The notes: generated by a model not told the origin, from the letters alone. A stretch of 24,430 bases of DNA from Ascoidea tarda (nom. inval.) (GCA_030560485.1 JAKTTS010000215.1:1-24430), one strand, 5' to 3'; positions 9,047-18,191 are shown, numbered from the stretch's first letter. Made by a program: numbers and translations.

Positions 9047-10300
9047 TTAAATTGAATTATAATAATTGCTAATCTGTCTTTTTCTATAATCAGAAAATAG
9101 GGATTCATTTTCATTTCTATCATTTTCATAGTTGTTATAATAATTAAGCCATTTTTCTAATAGCATTGTATCAGACTCCTGCAATCCTAAATACTCCTGT
9201 TGAATGTTATGGTTTTGTTTGTTTTTCAATATCGATCTGTTTGTTGTACCACATTTGAGATTTTTCCATGAATTTAGATGGCCATTTTTTTCATAAAAAC
9301 TGGCTGAGGATTCACGAACATCGAATATGAGATCAGCTACATCGTGAATTTTAATTTTTGAATAAGGTTGATGATCTGAGGCTTGACTCTGTGCATTAAA
9401 TTCAACAACATTTGCATTGGTGGTTTCCAGTCTCAGTTTATCGTTACGATCAGAAAACAATGGTTCGAAGAAGGAGGGATTTGTGAAAGAAACTTTTTGA
9501 TCACAATCGGTGCCATAAGAGTAATTGCTGGTTTTATTTTTTAGTGAGTAGCTAAGTAGCATGTCTTCGTTATTTGTAACAATTCCCTGGGTATAATTTG
9601 AGATTATTTTTGAAATAGTATCGTTGAAAGAACGAAAAACAGGAATTTTCACTGATATTTGAACAAAATTAGAATCATTAGCATCATGTAGATCACAATC
9701 ATGAAGCGATAGTCTCTTGGAGTTCAAAGTGTTTATCTTGTAAAATGCAGTTTTAACAATATTCGATACAGCTATTTACCTTTCAATGTTAATACTTAAG
9801 GTCAGTGAATAAACATTATTGTTTAAATATAATTAGTTTGAAAAAGTACCATTTATACCTTTAGTTGGTGATTTTCTAAAAAACGAATTATCATCAGAAT
9901 TATAATCGTCGTAATCATTGTCGATTTCCATATTCATTTCATCATCCTCTTCAAAACCAAAGGCATTTACACCATTGGATTCATTCTCTTTATCATCTAG
10001 TTTGTATTCACATGAAAAGGTGCTATTGTCATTTTTTTTTGTAGTTTGGTCAAAATTAGCAAAATTAGCATTGATGTTTAAGAAATTTCGGTTGATTGAG
10101 AATTTTTTATTCTCCAGTTTATTTGAATTCTTTGATTTGGTAGGATGAGCAAAGTAATTTTTTCTGATTGACTTGACCTTTTCATTTATTTTTTTAATAT
10201 GATGTTTTCTTTTAAATCTTTTATTTCTATTAGTTTTATTGCTATTGTTAATGCTATTTAGATTTATTTTTTTGCTGCCAATGGATCTCACTCTTGTCAT
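9047..10300 (-). CDS. Unrecognised protein, two-exon gene model
   Basis: I do not recognise this gene. Exon 1 runs from the ATG at 10300 to 9859 (147 codons plus one base) and exon 2 from 9771 to 9047, joined by an 87-nt intron (9858-9772), giving 388 residues. The downstream frame is open for about 240 codons but has no in-frame ATG near its start, while the upstream frame ends just inside the proposed intron. Splicing keeps the frame (a GCT codon at the junction). The N-terminus is very basic (Lys/Arg/Asn-rich, about residues 1-75), consistent with nuclear or nucleic-acid binding. An acidic stretch (EEDDEMNMEIDND and following) precedes a TP/SP-like site. The C-terminal part is mixed and soluble, without membrane segments. 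It is divergent from KRI1 and convergent with NUP159. The alternatives are a 155-residue protein alone or a frame disruption. Confidence 0.55.
9772..9858 (-). other. Predicted spliceosomal intron, 87 nt
   Basis: Read on the minus strand, the donor is G|GTATAA (two bases off GTATGT), the branch site is TATTAAC (one base off TACTAAC), and the acceptor is AATAG, the first YAG after the branch, about 17 nt downstream of the branch A. Removal joins the two open frames in phase. A second possible branch site, CACTGAC, lies just upstream. The donor is the weakest part of the model. Confidence 0.5.
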
Positions 10301-10721
10301 GGCTCAGTATTCAATTGTTGTTGCAAATAGTGTAAGACTTCTGTGTACTTTTATACTCTCCCTCAACTTTTCTTTTTATCTTTTGTTCAATTTTTCTTTC
10401 TTTCTTTGTTTTGTCTGCTTTTTGTTTGATGAAATCTCTAGCCAATTATCCCAAAATCTAATGTAAACAAAAAGTAATCAACATGATTTTTTCATCCAAC
10501 AGAAAAATAGCAAAACCTTGAGCCAGGAGAATAGACAGAAAAGGCAACATCTCCTGAAGCAGCAGAAGCAGCAGAAGAAGAAATTTCTACACAAAAACCA
10601 GCGGCCACATTTCAGACGCTGTCCGTTTTGGGACAGAGGCATGTTGTGAAAAAAATAAAAATTTATTTCTGGATGAAGTCCAAACTTCCTCGAATAATTC
10701 AACTACGGCAGACTTATTGCA
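10301..10721. promoter_or_regulatory. Divergent promoter of KRI1 and the unknown gene, with RRPE-like motif
   Basis: This 421-bp spacer contains AAAAATTT at 10657-10664, the core of the RRPE (ribosomal RNA processing element) found upstream of yeast ribosome-biogenesis genes, 58 bp before the KRI1 ATG. I did not find a PAC core (GATGAG) beside it. The half nearest the unknown gene (10360-10440) is strongly pyrimidine-rich on the plus strand. A CAG/AAG-type trinucleotide run lies at about 10555-10580. Confidence 0.45.
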
Positions 10722-12422
10722 ATGGCCAGAAAGAAGTCCAATGCCAGAAAGCTTCAGGAGGCTCAGGAAAAGGCCAAGCTACAGCACCAGCCCAAAGAAA
10801 CAAAGGAGATTGCTCTGTCTGGTGGAAACAGTGTAGAGGAGAAAGCAGATCTCAAATCAAAGTTGGATTCGAGTTCAGATTCAGAGTTTGATTCCAGAAG
10901 TGGGAGTGAAAGCGACAGTGACAGTGAAGACGAAGATGAGTTTGGTGAGCTATTGACTGAGAACATTGAAGCAGGCATCAACAAAGTGTTAAACGCCATT
11001 AAAACCAACGAAAAATCAATATTTGATCCAGATGCAAAATTTTTTGAAGAAACCAAACAAGACGAAATCAGTACCAAAAACACTAAAGATAAACCAATAT
11101 ACTTGAAGGATTACCAGACTATGAATCTTTTGAAAGGAAACACTAATAATGATGAATTTAAGTCAATTGATGGAAAGAAGACATTTGTCGAAAGTCAAGC
11201 AGAAGATAAGAAAAAATTAGTTGATGAGATAAAAAACTTCTTCAGTGAAGATAGTTCAAATCAAGACAAAGACAAAAACGACGATGACGATGACGATGGT
11301 GATGATGGCTTTCTAGTCAAGAAAAAAAAAAGCGAACACGCTAAAATACCTGAAATAATAACAAACAACTTACCAGATCCAGAAAAGGATCAAGAGAAAT
11401 TTTTACAAGAATACTTTGACAAGCATGCCTGGATTCCTAAGAAATCGGACAAAAAAGTTAATTTGAACGATGGTGTAGAAGATGAAGAAGACGATGATGA
11501 GTTTGACGAAGCTGCAGAAAATTTTGAAAAAGCGTACAATTTCAGATTCGAAGATCCAAATGCAGCTGACATAGTTTCGTATTCAAGAAATCAGTTAACA
11601 GTTCGAAGAAACAAATTGAATTCCAGAAAGAAACAAAGATTAAAAAAACAAGAGATAGCTAAGGTTGAAAAAGCCAAAAAAGATAAGCAATTGCAAAAAA
11701 AGAAACAAAAAAAAATCAATCTCGTTGTTGATAGAATTAATGAAATCCAAAAGGAACTTGATGAAAATATTGACTCCGAAAAAATAATCAAAGCATTTGG
11801 GGATACGTTGCTAGATGAAGATTTTGACAATGAAGAATGGGATAAAAAAATGAATGAAATATATAATGATGAGTTCTATAAAGATGAAAATGTTGAAGAT
11901 ATAAAGGAAGATATTAACAAAGATTTAGATGAAGATGTCATAATGAGTGAAAATGATAATTACAATAATAAAGAAAATGAAGAAGATGATAATAAAAATA
12001 AAGGTGAAGTCAAAAAAGGAAGCAAAAAGGATAAGTTAAAAGAAAAGAAAAGTAAGAAAAAACAAAAAGAAAAAATTAAGATTGAAGCCGAAAAATTGGT
12101 TAATGAAAACAAATTAAAATTGATAGATGAAATTGATGAAGAAGAAGAAAAACTGAATAAAGATAGAAATAAAGATGGATTATTAAGGTTCAAGTATAGA
12201 GAAGTCGAACCTGAAACATTTGGATTGAGCATAAGAGACATATGGGGAGCAGATGACGTAGATTTAAATGAATACATAAGTTTAAAGAAATTTGCACCTT
12301 ATAGAAAGAAAGAATTGATTGATAAAGATAAAAGGAAAGTAACCAAACCAAGAAGACTAAGAGAATGGAGAAAAAAAACTTTCAAAAGTGAGAAAGGGCC
12401 ATATTATAAAAAAACAAAATAA
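10722..12422 (+). CDS. KRI1: Ribosome biogenesis factor Kri1
   Basis: A 566-residue, highly charged nucleolar protein needed for pre-rRNA processing and 40S subunit assembly (Kri1 works with Krr1 in S. cerevisiae). Recognition rests on the family block KPIYLKDYQTMNLL at about 122-135, the central acidic segment DEEWDKKM-like with DEFYKDE at about 370-390, and the C-terminal domain from about 490 (FKYREVEPETFGLSIRDIWG, then the basic KPRRLREWRKKTF near the end). The N-terminus is basic and is followed by a Ser/Asp/Glu tract typical of nucleolar proteins. Long Lys/Glu-rich helices fill the middle. Length is close to the S. cerevisiae protein (about 590). The ATG at 10722 starts a basic N-terminus and is the first in frame. 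It is divergent from the unknown gene to its left and convergent with the 246-residue gene to its right. Confidence 0.95.
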   Translation: MARKKSNARKLQEAQEKAKLQHQPKETKEIALSGGNSVEEKADLKSKLDSSSDSEFDSRSGSESDSDSEDEDEFGELLTENIEAGINKVLNAIKTNEKSIFDPDAKFFEETKQDEISTKNTKDKPIYLKDYQTMNLLKGNTNNDEFKSIDGKKTFVESQAEDKKKLVDEIKNFFSEDSSNQDKDKNDDDDDDGDDGFLVKKKKSEHAKIPEIITNNLPDPEKDQEKFLQEYFDKHAWIPKKSDKKVNLNDGVEDEEDDDEFDEAAENFEKAYNFRFEDPNAADIVSYSRNQLTVRRNKLNSRKKQRLKKQEIAKVEKAKKDKQLQKKKQKKINLVVDRINEIQKELDENIDSEKIIKAFGDTLLDEDFDNEEWDKKMNEIYNDEFYKDENVEDIKEDINKDLDEDVIMSENDNYNNKENEEDDNKNKGEVKKGSKKDKLKEKKSKKKQKEKIKIEAEKLVNENKLKLIDEIDEEEEKLNKDRNKDGLLRFKYREVEPETFGLSIRDIWGADDVDLNEYISLKKFAPYRKKELIDKDKRKVTKPRRLREWRKKTFKSEKGPYYKKTK

Positions 12423-12435
12423 GCTAAAATTGATG

Positions 12436-12477
12436 GTTAGAAATGAATAGTTAGAAATGAATAGTTAGAAATGAATG
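12436..12477. repeat. Three tandem copies of a 14-bp unit
   Basis: The unit GTTAGAAATGAATA is repeated head to tail three times (12436-12449, 12450-12463, 12464-12477), the last ending in G rather than A. It lies just past the KRI1 stop, in the 164-bp convergent spacer, and so probably in the KRI1 3' untranslated region. No function is evident. Confidence 0.9.
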
Positions 12478-12586
12478 ATTGAAAACAATTACAAACAAAA
12501 ATGAAATAAATTATCGATATATATTTACATTTTTTTTCTTTTTTACCTCTTATTATTATTTTTTTGAGGGCTATAATTGGATACAG

Positions 12587-13327
12587 TTAAATTTTGAAAT
12601 TATTTATTAGGAATTCAATTTCTTCATTTTCCATTATCTCCAATTCATTAATCTGTTGTTGTAGTATGTCTTGGTCTTCATGACGAATAGTATTATTATT
12701 TATATTTTCCTGTATTGATTTTTTATTAGAAAACTCTTCCCAGAATGAATCGTCGTCAGAATCAGAAACGAAATCCTCATCATAAAAATCGTTATCACGA
12801 TTATTCTCATTGAAGCTGTCGTTAATATATGTACTTTTGCTATTGATATTATTGCTATTTTCAGCCGTATTATTTTCATTTTCGGGATCATCAAGGGCAT
12901 CTAATAAAATTCTTTGTCTTTCATTGTCCTCGTCAGCTATTCTCTTGAGAAATTTTTGTTCTAGTTGATGATCTTTATCCAATATATCCTTTTCCATTTT
13001 TGTTAAACCGCCTCTTTTGCTCAATATAAGTTGCTCTCTCTTTTCTTTTCTCAATTTTGTTGGAGATACGTTCAAAACTTCGTTTCTGAATCGACTGATA
13101 TTTGTTGAGGAGGTCTTCCTTATTGGAGATGAATTCAAAAATCTTCTTGGACTGGATCTTCTGTGATCGTTATCAGCACCATTGTCATCATCTGTATCAT
13201 AAAAACTCGAGAAATTGTAGACTTTTCGCAAGGGAGAGCTCATGGGGTCTCTGAATGCTCTGATTCTCCTAGACTGCCTCTGCTCAATGTCAGTAAAAAT
13301 ATCTCTGTTAATCTTGGGCAACGCCAT
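12587..13327 (-). CDS. Unrecognised acidic protein, 246 residues
   Basis: I do not recognise the family. The start is the ATG at 13327-13325 (MALPKINRDIF); the frame is open further upstream to 13462 but holds no earlier ATG. The N-terminal 100 residues are basic, Arg/Ser/Pro-rich, with repeated SP/SSP-R motifs (SSPLRK, SSPRRF, SSPIRK, VSPTKLRK) that resemble cyclin-dependent kinase targets. A charged helical stretch (about 105-160, KMEKDILDKDHQLEQKF and following) comes next, then an Asn-rich linker, an acidic patch (DEDFVSDSDDDSFWEEF) and a C-terminal helix rich in Glu/Ile ending FLINNFKI. The composition suggests a nuclear protein regulated by phosphorylation; that is inference. It is convergent with KRI1 and tandem with the coiled-coil gene upstream. 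Confidence 0.8.
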   Translation of the reverse strand: MALPKINRDIFTDIEQRQSRRIRAFRDPMSSPLRKVYNFSSFYDTDDDNGADNDHRRSSPRRFLNSSPIRKTSSTNISRFRNEVLNVSPTKLRKEKREQLILSKRGGLTKMEKDILDKDHQLEQKFLKRIADEDNERQRILLDALDDPENENNTAENSNNINSKSTYINDSFNENNRDNDFYDEDFVSDSDDDSFWEEFSNKKSIQENINNNTIRHEDQDILQQQINELEIMENEEIEFLINNFKI

Positions 13328-13787
13328 AACTGCAATTACTTCTATTGCTTTTACTGTTAACAAAAGCTCATCTCCAACAGCAAAACCTTGAAACAGCTTC
13401 AAAAAAAATAATAACGCGAAAGTGCTGAGACCAGCTGGAGGGATCTTGTTAGAAACCTCCAATGCAGGGTCTACATTTCAGACCCTCACTACAATGTTTG
13501 TATTAGAGTTTAATATATGCGTTGTATTGCAGTAACATGCCTTATTGACTTTTTTTGTGCTTGATATAACTGTTTTTTATCTTAAATTGATTGTGAAAGT
13601 GTTGATTCCTGAGCATGGATAATTATAGACTTGTAAAAGCATTAGAGATGATGGCTTTGGCTTAGAAGAAAGACAAATAAATTTAACAAGTAAAAAAAAA
13701 CATAAATGCATAAATGTTCATTAGAAATAGTTGTAGAGTATATATAATCACCAATCACAACATGATCTGACCGGAAATAAAAATGAA
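13328..13787. promoter_or_regulatory. Upstream region of the 246-residue gene, with a short hairpin
   Basis: This spacer separates the 246-residue gene from the 3' end of the coiled-coil gene. It holds a perfect inverted repeat, AGGGTCT (13466-13472) and AGACCCT (13480-13486), with a 7-nt loop, about 140-160 bp upstream of the ATG. Its loop and right arm contain ACATTTCAGAC, which also occurs upstream of KRI1 (about 10608-10618). Nothing else stands out. Confidence 0.45.
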
Positions 13788-15830
13788 TTATTTCTCGAAG
13801 GACAATTCAATTTCTTTGCTATTTAATATTTGAAAAAGTATATCCTTTTTGGCTTTGTTTTTTTCTGAAATTCGTTCCATTCTAACAATGGATAAAACCA
13901 TCAAGGCCAATACTTTAAACTTCTTTCTTGGTGGCTGTATTTTGGAAAAATTACAATCAATAACCAAAATATTTTCTAAGTTTGAATTTAATTTTGAGCT
14001 TTCATTAAAGAATAACTCCAAAATTCCAGGTTTAAATAGTAAATTTTTATTGACGTTATTGTTGATTCCAACATTATTTATTGCATTTGAATACGAATTT
14101 TTGAATGGTAGCTTATTTTCTGTTATTGAGTTTTCATCATTAGAGTATAATACAGAATTCATAAATGAGTCCTCAAAATTATTTGATTCATTGATAGAAT
14201 TGATTGGTGATTTAAATGTTGTTAATAATGATTTATTAATTAAAATTTGGGTTGTAGAATCAATCTTTTTTTCTGTTTCTATTTCTCTTTCTGTTACATT
14301 GTGATTATGTCTACTTTTATTATCGTTATTGACTAAAATATTCAGTCTACTAACTAGATTTTCTGTTATTTCATAATTGTTACTTTGGTTATTAAAACTA
14401 TTATCTAGCTGATAATTTTGGTACAGTTGATTTGCTTCATTAGCACTATTTAAAAATGATTGTTCATATTGTGTCAAATTTAATTCTCTTTCCCATTGAT
14501 CTTTCTCGATTTGATAATTATTTTCATCAATACCGGAACTTTGATTGTTATTATTATTTGGGATACAGCTGTTCATTTTAAATAATCTTATTAACCAATT
14601 CATATGCGAATTTTTTAAAGAGTATAAATAGAAGTCATTTATATAAATTAACGAATTAAATTTTTTCAATAACCTATTATATTTATACTTGAAGTAGTTA
14701 TTTTCTTTAAATAATTTCAATGAATTATTTTTAAGATTGGTTGAATAATCAATTAAATTATTATTGTCAACTTCTAGCTGATTTAACTTTTTATTCAATG
14801 TTTTAATTTGTAGGCTTAATTCGGCATTTTTAAATCGTAATTGGTTTTGTTCATTTGTAAAATTTAATGATGAGGTATTGTTATTATCTAGAAATTTACT
14901 CCTTTCAAGCTGAAACACCTTTTTTTCGTCGTCTAAATTAGATTTTTCTAATACCAACTGGGTTTTCAAATTTTGTAAAGCAATTTTTTCTTTCTCTAAA
15001 TCATTCAATAAATTATTTAAATTAGAATTACTGTTAATAACAGTATTTTTAGATTGTGAATTATTTTGAGAATTAGTATTTGTTAATGAGTTTAATTTTT
15101 TGAATTTAAATGTATCCTCGTTTTCAGTAGTATATTCGTTTGTCAAGTTGTTTGAATTGTTACGTAATAAATTCTGACTTGTACTGGTGTTATTAATGTT
15201 ATCTGTAATGTCTATAACACCATTTTTATCCTTGCTAATCCTATTTTCAATGCTGATGCTGTTATGGCTGATATTTTCTTTATTTTTAGGAGTTTTTAAG
15301 CTTGGTCTGACTATTGAATTCAAATCAGAAGAAATACTTTTTTTCAAATTTCTTAAAAAAAAATTATTATCAGAATTTAAATTATTCAAATCTTTTCTAA
15401 TTTCTTTCATAAAACCATCCATGGAATTTGAATCATCAATATTTCCAATATTTTCCTTCCCCGGATAATTTAATTCATTGTTGTAATTGTAATTAGTGGC
15501 ATTGACATTGACATTGTCTAACTTGGGAGTTGATGTATTATTTGAATTTTTCAAAATGTTTAAAGCAGTATCATTGAAATCATTATTGGCACTACCACTA
15601 TATTTATTGCTACTGTTATTGTTGCCACTTTTTGGTTGTTTTTTTATATTTTCGTTCAAAGATAATTTTTCCAAATCCAATTTAGCTAATGTTTCTTTCA
15701 ACCTTAAATTTTTCAAAAGCTGAGATTGATCCTGTGAGTTATTGGAATTGTTCTGAAAAGAATAGCTAAAAGACAAAGAGGTGGGTGTGTCATATGGATT
15801 TTTTATTCTCATAGACTGGTTTTGCATCAT
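13788..15830 (-). CDS. Asn-rich coiled-coil protein, possible spindle-pole component
   Basis: A 680-residue protein whose family I cannot assign with confidence. The ATG at 15830 is followed by an Asn/Ser-rich N-terminal half with a short helical segment (about 40-65). Residues about 275-400 form a coiled coil rich in Leu/Lys/Glu/Asn (LEKEKIALQNLKTQLVLEKS and on). An Asn-rich linker leads to the C-terminal 50 residues (632-680), where QPPRKKFKVLALMVLSIVRM is followed by a basic helix. This block resembles the second half of the PACT domain, which anchors pericentrin/Spc110-type proteins at centrosomes or spindle pole bodies (RxRFRxAxRAVIAxxRM pattern from memory). Against this, the first half of PACT and the very long rod of Spc110 are not seen. 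A structural spindle-pole role is therefore a hypothesis. It is divergent from VPS30. Confidence 0.85.
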   Translation of the reverse strand: MMQNQSMRIKNPYDTPTSLSFSYSFQNNSNNSQDQSQLLKNLRLKETLAKLDLEKLSLNENIKKQPKSGNNNSSNKYSGSANNDFNDTALNILKNSNNTSTPKLDNVNVNATNYNYNNELNYPGKENIGNIDDSNSMDGFMKEIRKDLNNLNSDNNFFLRNLKKSISSDLNSIVRPSLKTPKNKENISHNSISIENRISKDKNGVIDITDNINNTSTSQNLLRNNSNNLTNEYTTENEDTFKFKKLNSLTNTNSQNNSQSKNTVINSNSNLNNLLNDLEKEKIALQNLKTQLVLEKSNLDDEKKVFQLERSKFLDNNNTSSLNFTNEQNQLRFKNAELSLQIKTLNKKLNQLEVDNNNLIDYSTNLKNNSLKLFKENNYFKYKYNRLLKKFNSLIYINDFYLYSLKNSHMNWLIRLFKMNSCIPNNNNNQSSGIDENNYQIEKDQWERELNLTQYEQSFLNSANEANQLYQNYQLDNSFNNQSNNYEITENLVSRLNILVNNDNKSRHNHNVTEREIETEKKIDSTTQILINKSLLTTFKSPINSINESNNFEDSFMNSVLYSNDENSITENKLPFKNSYSNAINNVGINNNVNKNLLFKPGILELFFNESSKLNSNLENILVIDCNFSKIQPPRKKFKVLALMVLSIVRMERISEKNKAKKDILFQILNSKEIELSFEK

Positions 15831-16244
15831 GTTAAGCTGAAGTTATCAAACTATATTAGAGTCTGGACGTGATAAGCTGTTGGTGAGGCCCAAAAGGTTT
15901 ATTTATATTTGGTTGAATCGGGAAGAGGTCTGGGTTTGTGGCCTCTGGAGTCCGCTGGTTCGGCCTTAACTATGCGATTTGGACGTTACACGGCCGCGGT
16001 GACCACTATGCATATGCATGCTTAAATCTGCAGAAAGTATGTATAAAGCTGTATTTACATGCACTAAAAGTAGTCTATCCACACAGATGGATTTTATTGA
16101 GATTTGACAGATTTAACAGAAAAGAGGAAATGGTTCTTTTCTCGTTGATTATTGGTTTGGTAGACGTCCTATTTTTTGATTGATGAGCAGACTGGTTTAA
16201 AGGAGCTATTTATAGACAGGATAAAGTACGTGCATTTATGAGAG
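15831..16244. promoter_or_regulatory. Divergent promoter of the coiled-coil gene and VPS30
   Basis: This 414-bp spacer has a TATA box for the coiled-coil gene: minus-strand TATAAATA at 15900-15907, about 70 bp upstream of its ATG. A perfect 12-bp palindrome, ATGCATATGCAT, lies at 16008-16019. Just before it is a GC-rich stretch with CGGCCG and CGCGGTGACC (15991-16004), unusual in this AT-rich DNA. TATTTATA at 16208-16215 lies close to the VPS30 start but in minus-strand TATA orientation. Confidence 0.5.
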
Positions 16245-18020
16245 ATGACTAGCTACCATTCTTTACACACAGCTTCACAGCATGATGCTCAATTGGATAT
16301 GTTCAAGTGTCATTCTTGCAAGTTACCAATCAATATCCATCCAACGCTATTGAATTTATCTAATGCTCATCAAAATATTTTATTAAGTGGGTTGGCAAAC
16401 AGTTATAGTGATAATGGGGATGAAAACGATAACCACCATTCTTTGGATTATTTTGGCCTAGAGTTTGATGATGATTCCACTACAAATCAAAATGAGGAGG
16501 ACCCTGAAATTTACAGTAATACCTTCAAATTACAGGATGATAGGTTTGAAACATTTACTCTTGCAATGGGTCATACATCTGAAAACTATTTGGAACAGCA
16601 AACACTTAATATGGTCAATTTTGAGATCAATAGTCCAATTCAAATTCAAAATCCAAAATCCGGTCAAAATGATTCAAATTTATTAAGTACAAATTTTAAT
16701 TCAAATAACTCTTTAATCAAGATTTTTAATAAACTATCTTTAAGCTCAGATATTGATTACCCAATTTGTAATAATTGTTCCAAATCAATCATATCAAATT
16801 TTAATAACCAGTTGAGTGAATTAAATAGCGATAAATTATCATATATTAATTTTTATAGAACTTTGACCTCAAAAAATATAGACAATACAAATAATAATAG
16901 TGACAATAACAATAATATTGGGAATGATGGTGATCAAAGTAACTTTGATAATAAAATAAACCAAGTGATAAATGAATATGATGATTTGAATAACAAATAC
17001 GTTCAATTAATGAATGAATTGCAAAACTATGAAATTCAAATCCAAAAAGTTGATAATCAGATTGCTAATATATTGGATCAATTATCGACATTAAACTTCG
17101 TAGAGTTGGATTTACTCAAGTTTAAAAACTTATTTTTATTGAGAATATTAAATTCTTTTAATAAAAAGAATTTTATAAATCAAATTTTGCTAAATAAAAA
17201 AATGACTCTTAACAAGTTGATTAAAACAAACGTTTTTAATGATATTTTCAATATATCTCATAACAATTATAAATTTGCTGTTATTAATGGGTTCAGATTG
17301 GGCAATATCAAAAGCGACAAAGTCCAATGGTTTGAGATAAATTGTGCAATGGGTGAAGTTGTTCATTTGTTATATTTTATTATAAACTATTTAAATTTGT
17401 CAATAGGCCCATATCTATTAAAGCCTCTAGGTTCATTTTCGGTGATTGAAATTGATAATGTTATTATTAATAATTCAAATGGCCATACAAATTTCAGTAA
17501 TAACAATGAAATTTTAAGCTGTTATTCGTCTGGAAATTCTCAATTTGAAAGATTATTAATATACAAAAAATTTGACGCTAGTTTGGTTACGATATTGCAT
17601 ATAATCTTGTTAATATTGAAAGAGCTTCAAAAGTTCAAGCCTAATTTTAATGGTAATATTAGGGGTGTTGCTAGTAATAACAATGAGATTGATGAAGATA
17701 ATGTCAATGTTAATAATAATAGTAACAATGGCTTTAATTTTCAAAAAAAATTGCCATATAAAATTGAAATTTATGAAAGTAAGAAAAAACAAAACAGAAT
17801 ATCTAGCGGCGATTCAAGTTTTAATAACTTAAACAATTCAAATCAATTAGATTTCCGTTTTAATAGCCCATATCATTTAAGTGGAGAAATTGGAGGAATT
17901 AGTATTAAATTGGGATCAAAGTTATATGATGAAGAATGGACAATGGGTTGCAAATTTTTATTGACTGATTTAAAATATATTCTTGCATGTGCAAGCAAAA
18001 TAATATTGAATGGTAATTGA
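16245..18020 (+). CDS. VPS30: Beclin-1 orthologue Vps30/Atg6, PI3-kinase complex subunit
   Basis: A 591-residue subunit of both class III phosphatidylinositol 3-kinase complexes (with Vps34, Vps15 and Atg14 or Vps38), acting in autophagosome formation at the pre-autophagosomal structure and in endosome-to-vacuole sorting. Two CxxC pairs typical of Beclin/Atg6 are present, C22/C25 (KCHSCKLPI) and C175/C178 (ICNNCSKS). A coiled coil (about 240-290, NKYVQLMNELQNYEIQIQK) is followed by the BARA domain from about 330, with FAVINGFRLG, WFEINCAMGEVVHLLYFI and, near the end, EEWTMGCKFLLTDLKYIL. The C-terminal domain is interrupted by two Asn/Ser-rich insertions (about residues 410-425 and 470-495). 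Length is slightly above the S. cerevisiae protein (557). It is divergent from the coiled-coil gene and convergent with BNA5. Confidence 0.95.
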   Translation: MTSYHSLHTASQHDAQLDMFKCHSCKLPINIHPTLLNLSNAHQNILLSGLANSYSDNGDENDNHHSLDYFGLEFDDDSTTNQNEEDPEIYSNTFKLQDDRFETFTLAMGHTSENYLEQQTLNMVNFEINSPIQIQNPKSGQNDSNLLSTNFNSNNSLIKIFNKLSLSSDIDYPICNNCSKSIISNFNNQLSELNSDKLSYINFYRTLTSKNIDNTNNNSDNNNNIGNDGDQSNFDNKINQVINEYDDLNNKYVQLMNELQNYEIQIQKVDNQIANILDQLSTLNFVELDLLKFKNLFLLRILNSFNKKNFINQILLNKKMTLNKLIKTNVFNDIFNISHNNYKFAVINGFRLGNIKSDKVQWFEINCAMGEVVHLLYFIINYLNLSIGPYLLKPLGSFSVIEIDNVIINNSNGHTNFSNNNEILSCYSSGNSQFERLLIYKKFDASLVTILHIILLILKELQKFKPNFNGNIRGVASNNNEIDEDNVNVNNNSNNGFNFQKKLPYKIEIYESKKKQNRISSGDSSFNNLNNSNQLDFRFNSPYHLSGEIGGISIKLGSKLYDEEWTMGCKFLLTDLKYILACASKIILNGN

Positions 18021-18191
18021 GTTGAATTAATCGTGTATTATGATTGTATTTATTTTATTTGATTGGTAAAGAGGTTAAATTGATATCTACAATGGAAAAG
18101 AAGTTGTGAAATGAGTGCAAAGAGACGACTAAATAGTTAAGAATTCTAGTTTATTAAGAATAAAGAAAAAGGATAAAAATTCGGTAGTATT

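Noticed and set aside
9833-10300. STB1 orthologue next to KRI1, as expected from S. cerevisiae gene order
   Set aside because: STB1 is the divergent neighbour of KRI1 in S. cerevisiae, but the N-terminal block I recall for Stb1 (a conserved helix with TRQLKLGLS) is absent here, so the name was not used.
13328-13462. N-terminal extension of the 246-residue protein with a hydrophobic segment
   Set aside because: The frame is open but has no ATG (it begins at TTG), so the apparent hydrophobic segment is probably untranslated.
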